A stretch of 64,000 bases of DNA from Erigeron canadensis (lineage: Eukaryota; Streptophyta; Magnoliopsida; Asterales; Asteraceae), in assembly GCF_010389155.1 (NCBI RefSeq), contig NC_057768.1, positions 11,964,501-12,028,500 of the forward strand. Reading direction: 5' to 3'. The notes under the pieces were generated by a model. That model was not told where the DNA came from. It ran no database searches and saw only the letters and a program-made list of their open reading frames with translations. Shown here piece by piece: positions 23,320 to 35,175 of the stretch. The position numbers and the translations under genes are program-made. Numbering within the stretch: the stretch's first letter is position 1; each line of letters opens with the position of its first letter.

Positions 23320-26300
23320 TGTAACAACCGCCGTACGAATATTCTAATTAAGTTCTTAGATCATACTTTCGCCATCTGAACGGTTAGACAGTCCGATCTA
23401 CTTAAGTCCTTGTCGTACTTTAGACTCAAAATATGTGCTTATTTGAAGGTCAATTAGATCTTAAATCTTGATTTATATGACGGATTATGAATTAATTCGA
23501 TAAAATACGAAGATTCGGTTCATAAATGTTCGTGACCATAAGTTTTCTAGTGCAAAATGTTCACAAATAGTCCCTTGGAAATACCTAGTGCATTCATTTG
23601 GAAAAGGTATAAATAGAATGTTATAGTATGAGAAAATTCACTATTCATTCATCACCTTCATTTCTCACTCTCTCTCTAAAAACACATAGTCAGGAAACCT
23701 CTCCACCACCATTTTCACACACTAAAAATCACCATCTTGATTTTGGGTTGGTTAAGTGAAATCATTTGTACTTTCGGGTTCCTTGTGACGATCACAACAC
23801 GTTTCCAACAACAAATCACAGGTAATAACTACATCTTTTGAGAATTTGATCAAAACAAAAGTGTACTTTTTATGTTCTTGTTCTTGATAATTTGGTCCGA
23901 TTTTGTTAAGAAATCATGTTTATAAGCAATGGGTTTGTGTCTAGATGTGTTTAACATCATTGTGGTGAACAAATTTGGGTCATAACATGATTAAATTACA
24001 AAACCCATTTTTCAAATATGAACATAACTTGTTCTTGAAACCACCAAGTGTTCATGTGTAATTTGATTCTGAAATCTGAAAATGTGATAAGAAAATGGTG
24101 TTAATATGTTAACATGTTCTAATATTACGTCCTAACTCGTTCCAAGATCGACTTAGACCTCTGTATAGACTTGATTTCTTGGTGTTTGGACTCGTGTTTA
24201 TGTTCTTGAGCTGCTACTGCTGCTGCTCGTTGCTGTTTTGATTGAAGTGTGGTTCGGTCTTGGTTCACATAGGGGTAATTGATCAGTGATCGGTTTAGCT
24301 CAAATGGAATTCTGATTCGAATCATGGCTTGAGTCTGATGTGTTAATCGATCAAGAACCTAGTTGCTGTCTATGTGGTTTTGAAACGATCTCAAACAGAT
24401 CGTTTTACTTCCCTCAAAGAACCCTAAAACGATTTAAATAGAGCCGAACCCTAAAACGATCTAAATGGAGCTGAACCCTAAAACGATCTAAATGAAGCTG
24501 AACCAGAACGATCTAAATAGGCTATGCAAGCAAAACGACCTAAACTGATGAAGACTTGGAACGATCTGTTTTGATCAACACCTTGAAACGATCTAAATAC
24601 TATACAGACGATCTAAAATGCTATGCTAGGACAATCAGAACATCACATCTACAAGACTACCTTCATTTCAAATATGAAACGATCTCCTGCAAGGTATTAA
24701 ATGATGTAAATAATGAAACTGGAACGATCTAAATATAGAGTTTATATATAATGATCTGAAACCTCGAACTCTGAAGCGATTTCTTGAAACTGAACATCAA
24801 AACGACCTAATTCATCTTGACATAAGGAACGACCTAAATCGATCCAAGATAGAACAATCTCTTTTTGCTATGAAACCAGAACGACCTAAGTTCTCCTAGA
24901 CTTCTAAAAACGATCTAAAGTCCCTAGTCAATTTTATACATCTAAATTAACTTGGGTACGAATGTTATGAACATCTTAAGCGAATTCGTAAACTAAAGTT
25001 CACAAGAAAGACATGTACAATCTGATAACATTGCAATTATATATGTTCAAAAGACGTACAAGACAAGTTCAGTTCGGGTACTTAAAGTCCATTTTGTGTC
25101 AAAACGTTCTAAGTTCATCAAGGACCAAATTATCAGATCATCAAGAACATTTTCGTGCTAAATTAATCACTGAGTCTAATATATGTGCCTATCATGTGTA
25201 CAACAACGTGTACTTAGGCTTCTGTCAAGGTGTGCTTGGATTTTGATAGATATAATCTATCTATCTCTGTGCTCGTTCTCTGTGCTCGATAACTGTGCTG
25301 TACTAGATCACTGTGAGTTCACTTATCCCCTTTTCGTACATTTTGTTCAAAGCTCTTTAATGGGGACTGAAAAGCATGAAACTATTTTTGTACATAAATT
25401 ACATATATATATAAGTATATATATATGTTCTGGAATTGTTCTACGCACTATTACATGATCGCATGAAAAGTATTTCGTACTTAAATGTATACATATAAAT
25501 ATATATACATATGTTCTAAAACTGTTCTATGAACTATTATATGAACGTTCAGACTATTTATAAAATGATTCTGAAATACATTCTTATTATTATTCTTATC
25601 ATCATATACACTCTCCTGAGTGTATTTAGATCTTGAATGGGCAGGATCAGAATACATTCCTATCATCATACTTATTCTCTGAAATTGTATTCTAGATCTT
25701 GAATGGGCGGGATCTTGAATACATTTGAATCACTTATACGTTCTCTGTATGTACTTATTGTTCTATGTATGAGTTCTATTTTTACTGCTATCAATTCATA
25801 TCCCACAGTTCAGGGAATGAACCGTAGGTAATTATGGACAGCGCTTTTAGGGTAGGTCCACCCTCATTCTCTACAGTTCTGGAGGATGCATATTATCTGT
25901 ACTTATTTGATCTAGATCATGCTTGTAGCTTACTTGGTTGTTGTGAGCTTACTGATTCACTATCGTTCATCATTGACCAATCGGGTTAGCAGTAATTATA
26001 TACATACATATTAAGTACATTACATATTCCAAAACTATTCTGAATATTACAAAGTACTTTTGATAGACGTACAGATCTTATGACTTGTTCTTTATATACA
26101 TACTAATATTATGCATAAACAATAAGTACTTTATGTGAATCTCACCAACTACTTTTGTAGTTGACCCTTTTGAACTTACATGCTTTTCAGGCTAGGTTCT
26201 TAGTTCTCTTAGCATAGGAGTCTTCCTACTTCCAGCTTACCTCTATGGAGATTGTTCATGCGTTCAAGATTAGTGGCTGTGAAGACATCCTTTTGCTTGT

Positions 26301-26496
26301 TCCTGTTCTATGTTCAAAGATTACTTAAGATAATTGTTCTGTCCTTTGAATATCATCAATTCAGGGTTTATCCCAAATGTTGTAATAACTTATGATACTT
26401 CTTATTCCGTAATATTATAAGCTGTGTTGAACTTGTACTTTGCGTGCTTGTGCTTATCTGTACATCCCGTATATTCCGCTTTAGCGGGGTGTTACA
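23320..26496 (+). repeat. Chromovirus 3' LTR (3177 bp)
   Basis: Single-copy arrangement of the LTR, TGTAACAACCG to GCGGGGTGTTACA. TATA box at 23608-23615. The 27-bp array has only three units (24426-24506), and the AACGATCT motif continues scattered to about 24915. It retains the block 25309-25450 that the 5' LTR lost. Confidence 0.94.
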
Positions 26497-27544
26497 GCTT
26501 ATCAATGTGACTTGCCAATGCCTTAATTTTAGCCACAACATCATTACTTCCACCATTATCAACCCGAGCCATACTTCTTCTTCCCGTTTTCACAAGAACC
26601 GGTTTAGTTCTACCCGCTTCTCGAATCACACTTGTACGAACCATATCTTCCATAATCTTATAGGCTTTATTGTACGTGACATTATTAATGTTACCTCCAC
26701 AAGCCCAAACCAATTACCTTTGATTGCGGCTATCTAAACCCCGGAAGAAAATAAGAATGTGCTCATTTAATCTAATACAATGCCCGGGACAATTTCTCAT
26801 CAATTCCTTCAATCTTTTCCAAGCATCTACCAAATCCTCACCACTATGTTGCTTAAACGCCCGGATCTCCAACTTCATTGTTTCAACCAATTGAGCTGGA
26901 AAGAACCGCTCAATGAATCCTTCCCTCAACTCTTCCCATGTCTCAAATATGTTTTCATCGAGATTCTTATACCAAGTCACCGCCTCTCCCGTGAGAGACA
27001 ACGGAAACAATTCAATCTTAACATGTGGCATTTGAGTCTCCCCATACTTGAACAATCGACAAACCTTTTCAAACTTCTCCACATGATCATACGGATCCCA
27101 CTTAACAACCACGTCAAACTGATTTTCCTCAACCCGAGAGAAATGATTACCCTTGACATTGAAATTCGGAGCGGTGGTTGGAGGACGAATAGCCGAGCCC
27201 CTATTAGGTGCAATGACTCGAGTACTCTCCCCAATAGTCCTATCAAACGGATGAACCATGTCTTCGGCCATGTTTCTAGGTATAGTAGGAGGTATAGAGG
27301 GTGCAGTGGAGTTTGGTGTTGACTGTGGTGAATTTTTAGGTGAAGTTTTTGGTGGAGTTGGTTGTTTATTTTCCAGTGGTGTGGAATGGATAGAACTTCC
27401 AGCTTCAACGTTTAAGTTTAAGGAATCTATTTTGCTAGTTGAAAGGTTAACGGTTTTAGAAGGTTTCTTCCCACGTCTCTTCGTCTTTCCCGGATTAGAT
27501 TGAGGGCTTACTAGTGGTACACCGGCAACCCTTGTGGTCATCAA
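26497..27544 (-). pseudogene. gag: Athila gag, N-terminal part
   Basis: It starts MMTTRVAGVPLV at 27544. A Ser/Thr/Pro-rich N-terminus precedes the gag core (FKYGETQMPHVKIELFPLSL, then WEELREGFIERFFP), which is Athila/Ty3 gag-like and predicts the capsid role. TAA at 26714-26716 interrupts the frame between NQR and LVWACGG, again consistent with CAA to TAA. Reading then continues in frame to 26497, where the chromovirus begins. The gag C-terminus lies at 13734-14652. Confidence 0.9.
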
Positions 27545-27729
27545 CTAAGAAACAAACCTGAAAACACAAACAAAGAAAACCGTAAAACGCACCAAGTTAC
27601 ACAAACAAAACAAAACAGAAAAATTAAAACTAAAAATCGAAAATTAACCTAAGAAAACAAGTAACTCTCTTGCATGTGAGTACAAGAAAGGATCAACTAC
27701 GAAATCTCAAACTAAAGCTCCTTAATTAG
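27545..27729 (-). other. Athila leader between PBS and gag
   Basis: An A-rich untranslated stretch without ORF or notable motif. Confidence 0.7.
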
Positions 27730-27747
27730 TCCCCGGCAGCGGCGCCA
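27730..27747 (-). other. Athila primer binding site (tRNA-Asp type)
   Basis: The minus strand reads TGGCGCCGCTGCCGGGGA, the characteristic tRNA-Asp complement of Athila elements, six bases inside the LTR edge. Confidence 0.9.
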
Positions 27748-28821
27748 AAAACTTGATGTGTGAAAATCTAGTTAAATTAAAATCCTTAAAAATACTCCGA
27801 ATCGAATACCACACACAATCGGGCAGTGGACCCGTCCGTGTGCAATTTCGATTAAAGCAAGTAAAGGTTTGTTCCACGGAGACTACAAAGAGGTAGCAAG
27901 TTTTAAGTAGTTAAAAAGATTTTGGTTTTAAAGACACCACGTCATCTTGATTTTATATTAAAAGGTTAGTTGATTGAAAGAGTTTAAAATTCCTTAGAAT
28001 TTATCGATAAGAAAATTGTCTTATATCAAATAGGATTAGAAGATCATCCACTTTTGACTACGTGATACACTAACTCCGGTTGCATTTAAATTAAGATCCA
28101 ATCCAAATATGTTTACAAGATAACCTAGACTCGAACAAAGAAACTCACTTGGTGGCCGACAAGCTTATAACTCTATTTAAATCCATTAACTAATTAGTTC
28201 AATCCTAGAAAATTGGCAACACCAACGTTTAATAAGATTTACCCTAATTAATTAATTTGTTTTGGTTAAGTATTAACAATTATGTCTACTTGAAATTAAT
28301 GTGACACAATCAACTATTAACTCCAATTAACAAATCGTTTCCTAGAATTACTATGTCGTTTACCATCACTCCATGAACTAGCACGAATTACTCATAGACA
28401 AATAATTGAAATCAAACTTATATACTTCCGACACAATCGACAAAGCATGTAAGAATCACCAACAAGCACAATAATATAGAACAAGAAAACTATTCATTAA
28501 GATCACGACATAACGTTTAATAAAATCAACTTGAATTAAAAATATGCAACCATAGTCAATGTATCACTTCATCTCAGTGGATGACGAATTATTTAGCTAC
28601 TCATAATCATAAACATAGCACAAAGAGTAAAAGTATAAGAGAACATATTGTACCAATGTGTAGAAAACAAGTAGAAGCTAAGAAAATCGATGACCGAATG
28701 TCTTGAAACTCACGAACAACCCTTAGACCTTGATGGACGAAAAAGATACTAAATATTGCCCCAAAGAACCCTAAAATCGACTAGAGGTGATTGTATATCG
28801 AATGGGAGGGTTTTGGTCTTG

Positions 28822-28829
28822 TATTTATA
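28822..28829 (-). promoter_or_regulatory. TATA box of Athila LTR
   Basis: TATAAATA on the minus strand, about 450 bp from the LTR start, followed downstream by A-rich sequence. Confidence 0.7.
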
Positions 28830-28865
28830 GTGAAAAATCAAAAACCCTTCAGCCGACCTAATTTA

Positions 28866-29041
28866 TGTGCCGCACAGATATGCTATGCGTCGCACAAACT
28901 CACAGTTTTCCATATTTCAGACTTTCCTTGCACCATATGCGCCGCATGACTCCTGTGTGCGCCGCACAGGCACTTTTGTCAAATTCCCTGACCAAAATTA
29001 CGTAATTATGTGCGCCGCACACCACTTCCATGCACCGCATA
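28866..29041. repeat. Cluster of six TGCGCCGCA(C/T)-like motifs in Athila LTR
   Basis: Variants tgtgccgcac, tgcgtcgcac, tgcgccgcat, tgcgccgcac (twice) and tgcaccgcat occur within about 175 bp just upstream of the TATA box, in an otherwise AT-rich LTR. Confidence 0.85.
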
Positions 29042-29278
29042 AGGCTCCAGAATTCACAAAACTTGTATTTTTCAACTTGTCTTCACTCGTACTCGTCCAA
29101 GAATCATCCTAATGCATCTTTTAACCTTCCAAATGCCATTTCTAACCAATGTACCTGTTCTAACCCTGCAATCACTAACAATACCATCAAAGCATCGAAT
29201 ATACATATATTTTGCACTTTATTAAGCTTAAAATGACTAATAAACGATATGGGAATATGCGTATAAATGGACATATCA

Positions 29279-31467
29279 TGTCTTCAACGCCGATGGGACT
29301 CCTAGGCAGTCACCTAAGGAGAAGGATCATTGGACTGAAGAGGACCATAGACTGGCAGATCTTGACCCCAAGCTCCAGAATATGATTCTTTTTGCTGTTC
29401 CTAAAACTTTAAAACCCACACTTGTACTCTTAGAAAATTCAAAACTTATGTGGGAGGAAATGATGACACAGTTTGAGGGAACCAAGGAAATAGTTGTCAC
29501 AAGAAAAGTTGCCCTAAACAAGAAATATGAAGCTTTCTTTGCATTACCAAATGAATCTTTAACTCAAACGTACACCAGGTTTACAAATTTGGTCAATCAA
29601 TTAAAAGCTTTGGGCGTGGAAAAAGACAAGGAAATCTTGTTAGAAAAGTTTTGTGACATTTTACCTTCAAAATGGGAAATTGATCTTGGTTTAGAGACAG
29701 GGAAAAACCTTGCACAGCCATACTCTTGCCTCTTTATATGGTGCTTTTAGATATACTGAGGAAAACAAAGCTAAGAGAGTTGTGGCTGAGCAAGATGCAA
29801 AAAATCATGCTTCTACTAGTTCTGCAATGGTGCAATATTCTAAGCCTTACAATACTGCCCTACTATCTTCTGAGAGTGACACTTCTGACTCAGTGAAGAA
29901 GATGGTAGCTGAACTCATGAAAACTAGTATTACTGATTGTGCAACCCATGAATGTGATGAGGATGATAATGATGATCTTGTTGCAATGATTGCCAAAACC
30001 TTTAATCGTTTTAAAGCTAAATCCAATAGAAATGACAAACAATTTTCTTCAAATTCTTCAATTGACCAAACAAATCTTGAATGTTTTAAATGTGGAAGAA
30101 AAGGATATTTCATGAAAGATCGCAGATCAAATCAACCTTCCTCATCACAAAATGCCCCTAACCATTCTATCTTTCAGAAATCTAACGAGACATATAAGGC
30201 CAAGTATAAGAAATTGAAGGCACATATGGCTCTCATGGCACAAGAAGAATCCAACAAAAATAGCTACATGGTGGCAGACACTGAAAAATGAGAAGATTCT
30301 GACGTGTCCTCTGATGATGAAAAAGAAGTAAGGGAAATGTGTTTCATGGCTCATGAAGATCAAAGTCATTTTGACGAGTCATCTGATGATGAAGAAGAAG
30401 TAAGGGACATGTGCTTCATGGCTCATGAAGACCAAGGTCATTTGGTTAAAACTGATGTGGAATCTGGAAGATGGGTGGATATCGTGATGAAAAAGGTTAG
30501 TAATTTTGATTTTGAAAAAGATGAGGAACAAAAACTGGATCTTCTAGTTCTTTTAGAGGCCGACATTACATTTGTTGAAACTGTACGTTCAGAAAGTTTG
30601 AAAACCTTTGAAATAAATACTTCTGAACTGAACGCCAATCAGGCAAGGATGAAGGAACTAAAAGATGTCCAGTTAGCCTTAAAAAGTTATCAATCCTTGG
30701 TTGCCATATTGGAAGTTGAAAAGGAAGAACTGAAAATTATTATTGAAAAAGAACAAAAAATCATCAAATCATGGATGAAATCACCTTTTCCTGAGGCTGC
30801 AATCAAAAAGACTTTTGAAAATCAAAGAATTGCCTATGGAACTGGTGATCTTCATTTAGCATCCATTATAACTGACTTGGATGCACTTCCAAAAGAAATG
30901 AGACCAGAAATTGTTTTTTAAGAAATTGGAAAACCAAAGATTGAAACTGATAAGGCCCAGGAACATTCTGAGGGTAAATCTAAAGCACGTCAGACCAGTC
31001 CCTCAGATAAGAAGGCTAAAACCAAAAAGCCATCCCCTCAGTCTTTATCTAAGGTTCCTAAAAACCAAAAGAAGAAGAATTATGTCTCCCTCACTGAGCC
31101 ATCTACCTCAGATTTAGGTAAGGCTTAGGTGTCTAATGAAGAATCAATATTGTTAAGGTTAGAGAGTCAATTTCAACTATTGGCTAGACAAATGCAAAGC
31201 TATAATGCTCGTTTGAAAAATGTTGAAAGTACACCTCTTGAACCAAAACAATCATCAAAACCTTTTTCCAAGAAAATCAAGCAATCCAAGCAAAAATCTG
31301 ACAAGAAAAAGGTAGAAGAACCCATCAAACCAACTGTTTTTCTGTCTGCTGAGATCATGACAGAGATCCCCTTTGACCCCTCAGTACCTCACGTACCAAA
31401 GAAATCTGAGACTGCTAAGGGAGAGTGTAGTGAACCAATCATGAGATGGGTTCCCAAAAAGAACTAA
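29279..31467 (+). pseudogene. gag: Copia gag with zinc knuckle and acidic CFMA repeats
   Basis: The frame is open from the Athila junction (HWTEEDHRLADLDPKLQ) to 29750, then a shift near 29700-29760 moves to the frame of 29710-31467. That frame has stops at 30289-30291, 30919-30921 and 31126-31128. It contains EEMMTQFEGTKEI and FALPNESLTQTYTRF (gag core), a knuckle CFKCGRKGYFMKD (last Cys lost), two ~28-residue acidic repeats with MCFMAHEDQ, a coiled-coil segment (about 30600-30780) and a Lys-rich tail ending MRWVPKKN. The tail is the usual join to protease. Confidence 0.88.
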
Positions 31468-32695
31468 TCCTTGTGTCTGTGCAGGGTGACCGCAAAAAGA
31501 ATATACGGTTTCTTGACAATGCTGCTGGCAGAACCCTGACATGTCATCAATAACTTTTGCAAATGATGGAAATGGACAAACAGAGGGATATGGTGTTGTG
31601 AGTAATGGTCAAGTCTAGTTTACACGAGTTGGTTATGTGAATGTTTTGAAATATAACCTGGTTAGTGTCAGCTAACTATGTGACGATGGCTTCAAAGTCT
31701 TATTTGACATCTCACAAGGCACCGTATTCAACAGAGATTGGAAGGTAATGTTGATTGCACCAAGGAAAGGAAACATTTATATCATCGATATGAACAGTGC
31801 TCCCACTGAATAATGTTTCTACTCAAAGGCAGATGAAGATACAAACTGGTTGTGGCACAAAAAGTTATCCCACTTGAATTTCAAAAATATAAATAAGTTT
31901 TCAAGAAAATAACTTGCAGAAGGGATACCCTCACTGTCTTTCAATAAAGACAAGCCATGTCCAGGTTGTGAAATGGGAAAGAAGAAAAGAGCATCTTTCA
32001 AAACCAAGCAAAATTTCAGCATCACTGAACTACTTCACATGCTTCACATGGATTTGTTTGGTCCTGTGAATGTTCAGACAAGAGGCGGGAAGAAATACAC
32101 CCTTGTAGTTGTTGACGAATATTCAAGATATTGTTGGGTGATCTTCCTCAGAACCAAGAGTGAAGCTGCTGCTGAAATTATTGCTCTCATCAAACAAATT
32201 GAACTCAAACATCAACGAAAAGTTGTTCAGCTCAGAAGTGACAATGGCACTGAATTCAGAAATGCCACCTTAGAGTCATTCTACACTGAAACTGGCATAT
32301 CTCAGAACTTCTCTTCAGCACATACACCAGAGGAAAATGGTGTAGTTGAAAGAAAGAATCGTAAGCTGATAGAAGCTGCTAGAAGTATGCTAAATGAATC
32401 TGGTCTTCCAAAATTTTTTTGGGCTGAAGCTATTGCTACCGCTTGCTACACTCAAAACAAATTTGTGTATGTTAAAAGACACAAGAAGACTGCCTATGAA
32501 GTCCTCATAAATAGAAAGCCTAATATCGGATACTTCCATGTATTTGGTTATCTAGTATACATTCTGAATGATTCCAGCCACCTAGGTTATTCATCAATTC
32601 ACAAAGCTTTTCGAGTCTACAACAAAAGACTTGACAAGGTTGATGAGTCAATTCATGTTACCTTTGATGAATCAAACTCTGCAATTTTCAACTAA
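31468..32695 (+). pseudogene. pol: Copia protease remnant, pre-integrase and integrase
   Basis: Frames are broken from 31468 to 31972, with a poor protease trace and then a readable GAG-pre-integrase zinc region (WHKKLSHLNF, CPGCEMGK). From 31973 one frame is open: HMDLFGPV (Asp), LRSDNGTEF (Asp) and EENGVVERKNRK (Glu) give the full catalytic triad, followed by FFWAEAIATACY and VFGYLVYILND. It ends at TAA 32693-32695; the acidic linker continues in the same frame (with another TAA near 32843) to about 33075. Confidence 0.9.
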
Positions 32696-33074
32696 CCAGT
32701 CTCTGAAACACCCTCAGAAAGTCTAATCAGTTTTGGTGATTCCGATCCTACAGATAAACCTGATGAATTACCTAAACAAGTTTCTGATCATCACAGCTCA
32801 GAACCTGATACTATAGCACCTAGTGACATTCCATTTTATCCCTAAATCAATTTTAAACTACCTTCTAAATTGACTATTGGATCAGGTATACGTGCCACCA
32901 CCCCTCAGATATCAGTCTCCACTGAAGTACCTCAGAATGAAGAATTTCATGATGCAAGTCATGACTTACAAGATGATGATGATGAGACTGAAGTAGTCTT
33001 TTCAGAAGCACCTCATGAAGTCAATCAGAGGAGCTCTTGCACTGATATCATTGTACATCTTGGTCATTACGCCA

Positions 33075-34514
33075 AATGGACTAGATCCAAGTTGGGTTGA
33101 AGCCATGCAAGATGAGCTTAACCAATTCGAAAGGAACATTGTTTGGGATCTTGTTCCTTGTCCTAGCAATCTAAAGAAAGAACCAATTGGGACAAGATGG
33201 GTCTTGAGAAATAAGGTGGATAAAGATGGTCATGTAATTCGAAACAAGGCAAGGCTAGTTGCCAAGGGTTATGCTCAAAAAGAAGGAGTTGATTTCGATG
33301 AAACTTTTGCACCAGTTTCCAGACTCGAAGCTATCAGAATTTTCTTAGCTTTTGCAGCTCATCATGAGTTTAAAGTCTATCAAATGGATGTTAAAAGTGC
33401 CTTTCTGAATGAAGAATTGGAAGAAGTTGTCTATGTTTATCAGCCACCAGGGTTCGAGAATAAAGAGAAGCCTCATTGGGTGTACAGACTAAATAAAGCT
33501 TTATATGGTCTAAGGCAAGCACCAAGAGCCTGGTATGATACTCTAACTAGACATCTTTTAGATAGTGGATTTAGAAGGGGTGCAATAGATAACACTTTAT
33601 TCATCTTGCATGAGCAAAGTGATATCGTACTTGTACAAGTTTATGTTGATGATATTGTATTTGGGTCTACAAATGAAAAAATGTGTGATAAGTTTTCTAA
33701 GATTATGTCTTCTGAGTATGAAATGAGTATGATGGGAGAACTGACATATTTCTTGGGTCTTCAAGTAAAACAAACCAATGATGATATTTTTATTAATCAA
33801 GAAAAATATGTCAAAGATTTATTAAAGAAATATCAATTTGATTCTATCTCATCAAAAGATACTCCTATTTCTGCACCATTAACTTTGGACTCAGATCCTA
33901 ATGGAAAACCTGTGGATCTCACAAAATATCATGGAATGGTGGGATCCCTCATGTACTTAACTGCAAGTAGACCTGACATAATGTTTGCAACATGCCTTTG
34001 TGCAAGATTTCAATCTGATCTCAGGGAAGCACATCAGAATGTTGTGAAAAGAATTTTCAGATACCTTAAAGGTGTCCCAAGACATGGCCTTTGGTATCCC
34101 AAGGGCTCAAGTCTAGATTTAATAGGTGGTTGTCATTTCCTAGGTGGCAAATTGGTTAGTTGGACAAGCAAAAAGCAGACTGCAGTGTCTCTCTCCACAG
34201 CTGAAGCTGAGTACATTTCTGCAGCCAGCTGTTGTGCTCAGATCCTATGGATGAAGAACCAACTAACTAATTATGGTGTTAAGTACACAAAGACTCCAAT
34301 TTTCTATGATAACACAAGTGCCATTGCCATATCCCACAATCCTGTCATACACTCCAAAACCAAGTACATCGAACTCAGGTATCATTTCATTCAAGATCAC
34401 ATTATAAAAGGTGACATTGAAATTCATTTCATTCCCACTGATAGACAACTTGCTGATATTTTTACAAAACCTTTGGATGTCAAAACTTTTAAACATCTCA
34501 TCAGTGAGTTATGA
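33075..34514 (+). pseudogene. pol: Copia reverse transcriptase and RNase H (RNase H internally deleted)
   Basis: The long open frame contains [65 protein letters not shown], catalytic YVDDIVFGS (about 33642-33668) and [14 protein letters not shown], so RT is complete. In RNase [18 protein letters not shown] lacks the segment that normally carries the first catalytic Asp, an apparent in-frame loss of about 15-20 residues. [15 protein letters not shown] and DIFTKPL remain. Frame upstream of 33075 belongs to a different frame, so a shift separates integrase linker and RT. Confidence 0.93.
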
Positions 34515-34541
34515 ATGCTGAATCCTATATAGCATTGCCTC

Positions 34542-34553
34542 AGGGGGAAAGAG
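34542..34553 (+). other. Polypurine-tract-like sequence right after pol
   Basis: AGGGGGAAAGAG lies 27 bases after the pol stop, about 4.9 kb before the actual 3' LTR. It may be a second (internal) PPT or a relic of an LTR boundary that predates ORF3. Confidence 0.5.
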
Positions 34554-35175
34554 TCAAATATTTTTGGTAAAAAAAAAAAAGGAAGTTTTCCTCAGAAAAT
34601 ATTTTTCTCTGAAATGATTCAGAAACCGAGAGACTTCAAAATATGTTTAAAATGAGATGATTCAGCCTTTACTTAAATTAATCATCCTCATAATTTATTG
34701 AGTCAAATCTGAAGTCACTCAGGTCCAATGTAATGTCCTATGGATACTTGGTTAATTGTGTGACCACATGAAGTTACTGTTTAACGATACCTTTTTGCTG
34801 ACGTATCACACAAGTTGCGCCGTAAAAGGAAAATGATCATTACCTTTTCATTAATAAGTGAAACGTTTTTCTGAAAAGTGGGGTCCTTTTAAACTGTCAT
34901 GCATTTAATGCGGACGTAACCGAAAATATATTTTCGGATTTCAAACCCGATCAAAATAGTTTTGATTAAAATAACATTTTAATGGTTTTGAATTTCAAAA
35001 ATTTATTTTTATTTATGTTTATTTTGGAAAAACCCTTTTTATTCCATCATAAATATAAATACCTTTATTCGAGAATCATTCCTTCATTTACTTCATTTTT
35101 GATTTACTCCCAATCATTCATTCTCTCTCATTCTTTCTTTTCCTATCAGTTTCATTTTCATATTCACGAATCGAA
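34554..35175 (+). promoter_or_regulatory. Noncoding spacer between pol and ORF3 with TATA box and CT-rich leader
   Basis: TATAAATA at 35054-35061 is followed by a pyrimidine-rich stretch (35090-35160, several tctctc/ttctttc runs) and the ORF3 ATG at 35176. A TGACGTA element lies near 34799. The layout is like an ordinary plant promoter plus 5' UTR. Function is inferred only. Confidence 0.5.

Larger units (their letters stand above)
14653..26496 (+). mobile_element. Tekay/Del-like chromovirus (Gypsy), complete insertion, TSD GCTTA
   Basis: This 11,844-bp insertion has perfect 5-bp TSDs (14648-14652 and 26497-26501, GCTTA). Its LTRs are 3765 bp (5') and 3177 bp (3'), TGTAACAACCG...GGGGTGTTACA. 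PBS, gag, protease, RT, RNase H, integrase and a chromodomain-like tail are in order. gag and pol share one frame broken by two stops. The RT core is deleted, so the copy cannot move by itself. LTR sequences differ at roughly ten positions over the first ~530 bp by eye, suggesting a fairly young insertion. Confidence 0.95.
11920..29278 (-). mobile_element. Athila-clade Gypsy element, minus strand, interrupted by two other elements
   Basis: From the right: 5' LTR (27754-29278), tRNA-Asp-type PBS, gag N-terminus, [chromovirus 14653-26496], gag C-terminus, protease, RT, then the minus Copia inserted at 11919. RNase H, integrase and any env-like ORF lie left of the window. The PBS complementary to tRNA-Asp, the 1.5-kb LTR and the gag/protease motifs are Athila traits. 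The element itself interrupts the gag of a plus-strand Copia at 29279, and tgtct (29279-29283) would be one TSD copy. Confidence 0.88.
27754..29278 (-). repeat. Athila 5' LTR (1525 bp)
   Basis: On the minus strand it starts TGATATGT and ends ACACATCA, an imperfect inverted repeat (7 of 8). A minus-strand TATAAATA lies at 28822-28829. Upstream of that box is a cluster of six TGCGCCGCA-like motifs (28866-29041). No ORF in the LTR has a recognisable domain. Confidence 0.85.

Noticed and set aside
26368..26562. ORF spanning the chromovirus LTR/Athila junction
   Set aside because: It crosses a proven insertion boundary with TSD, so it is accidental.
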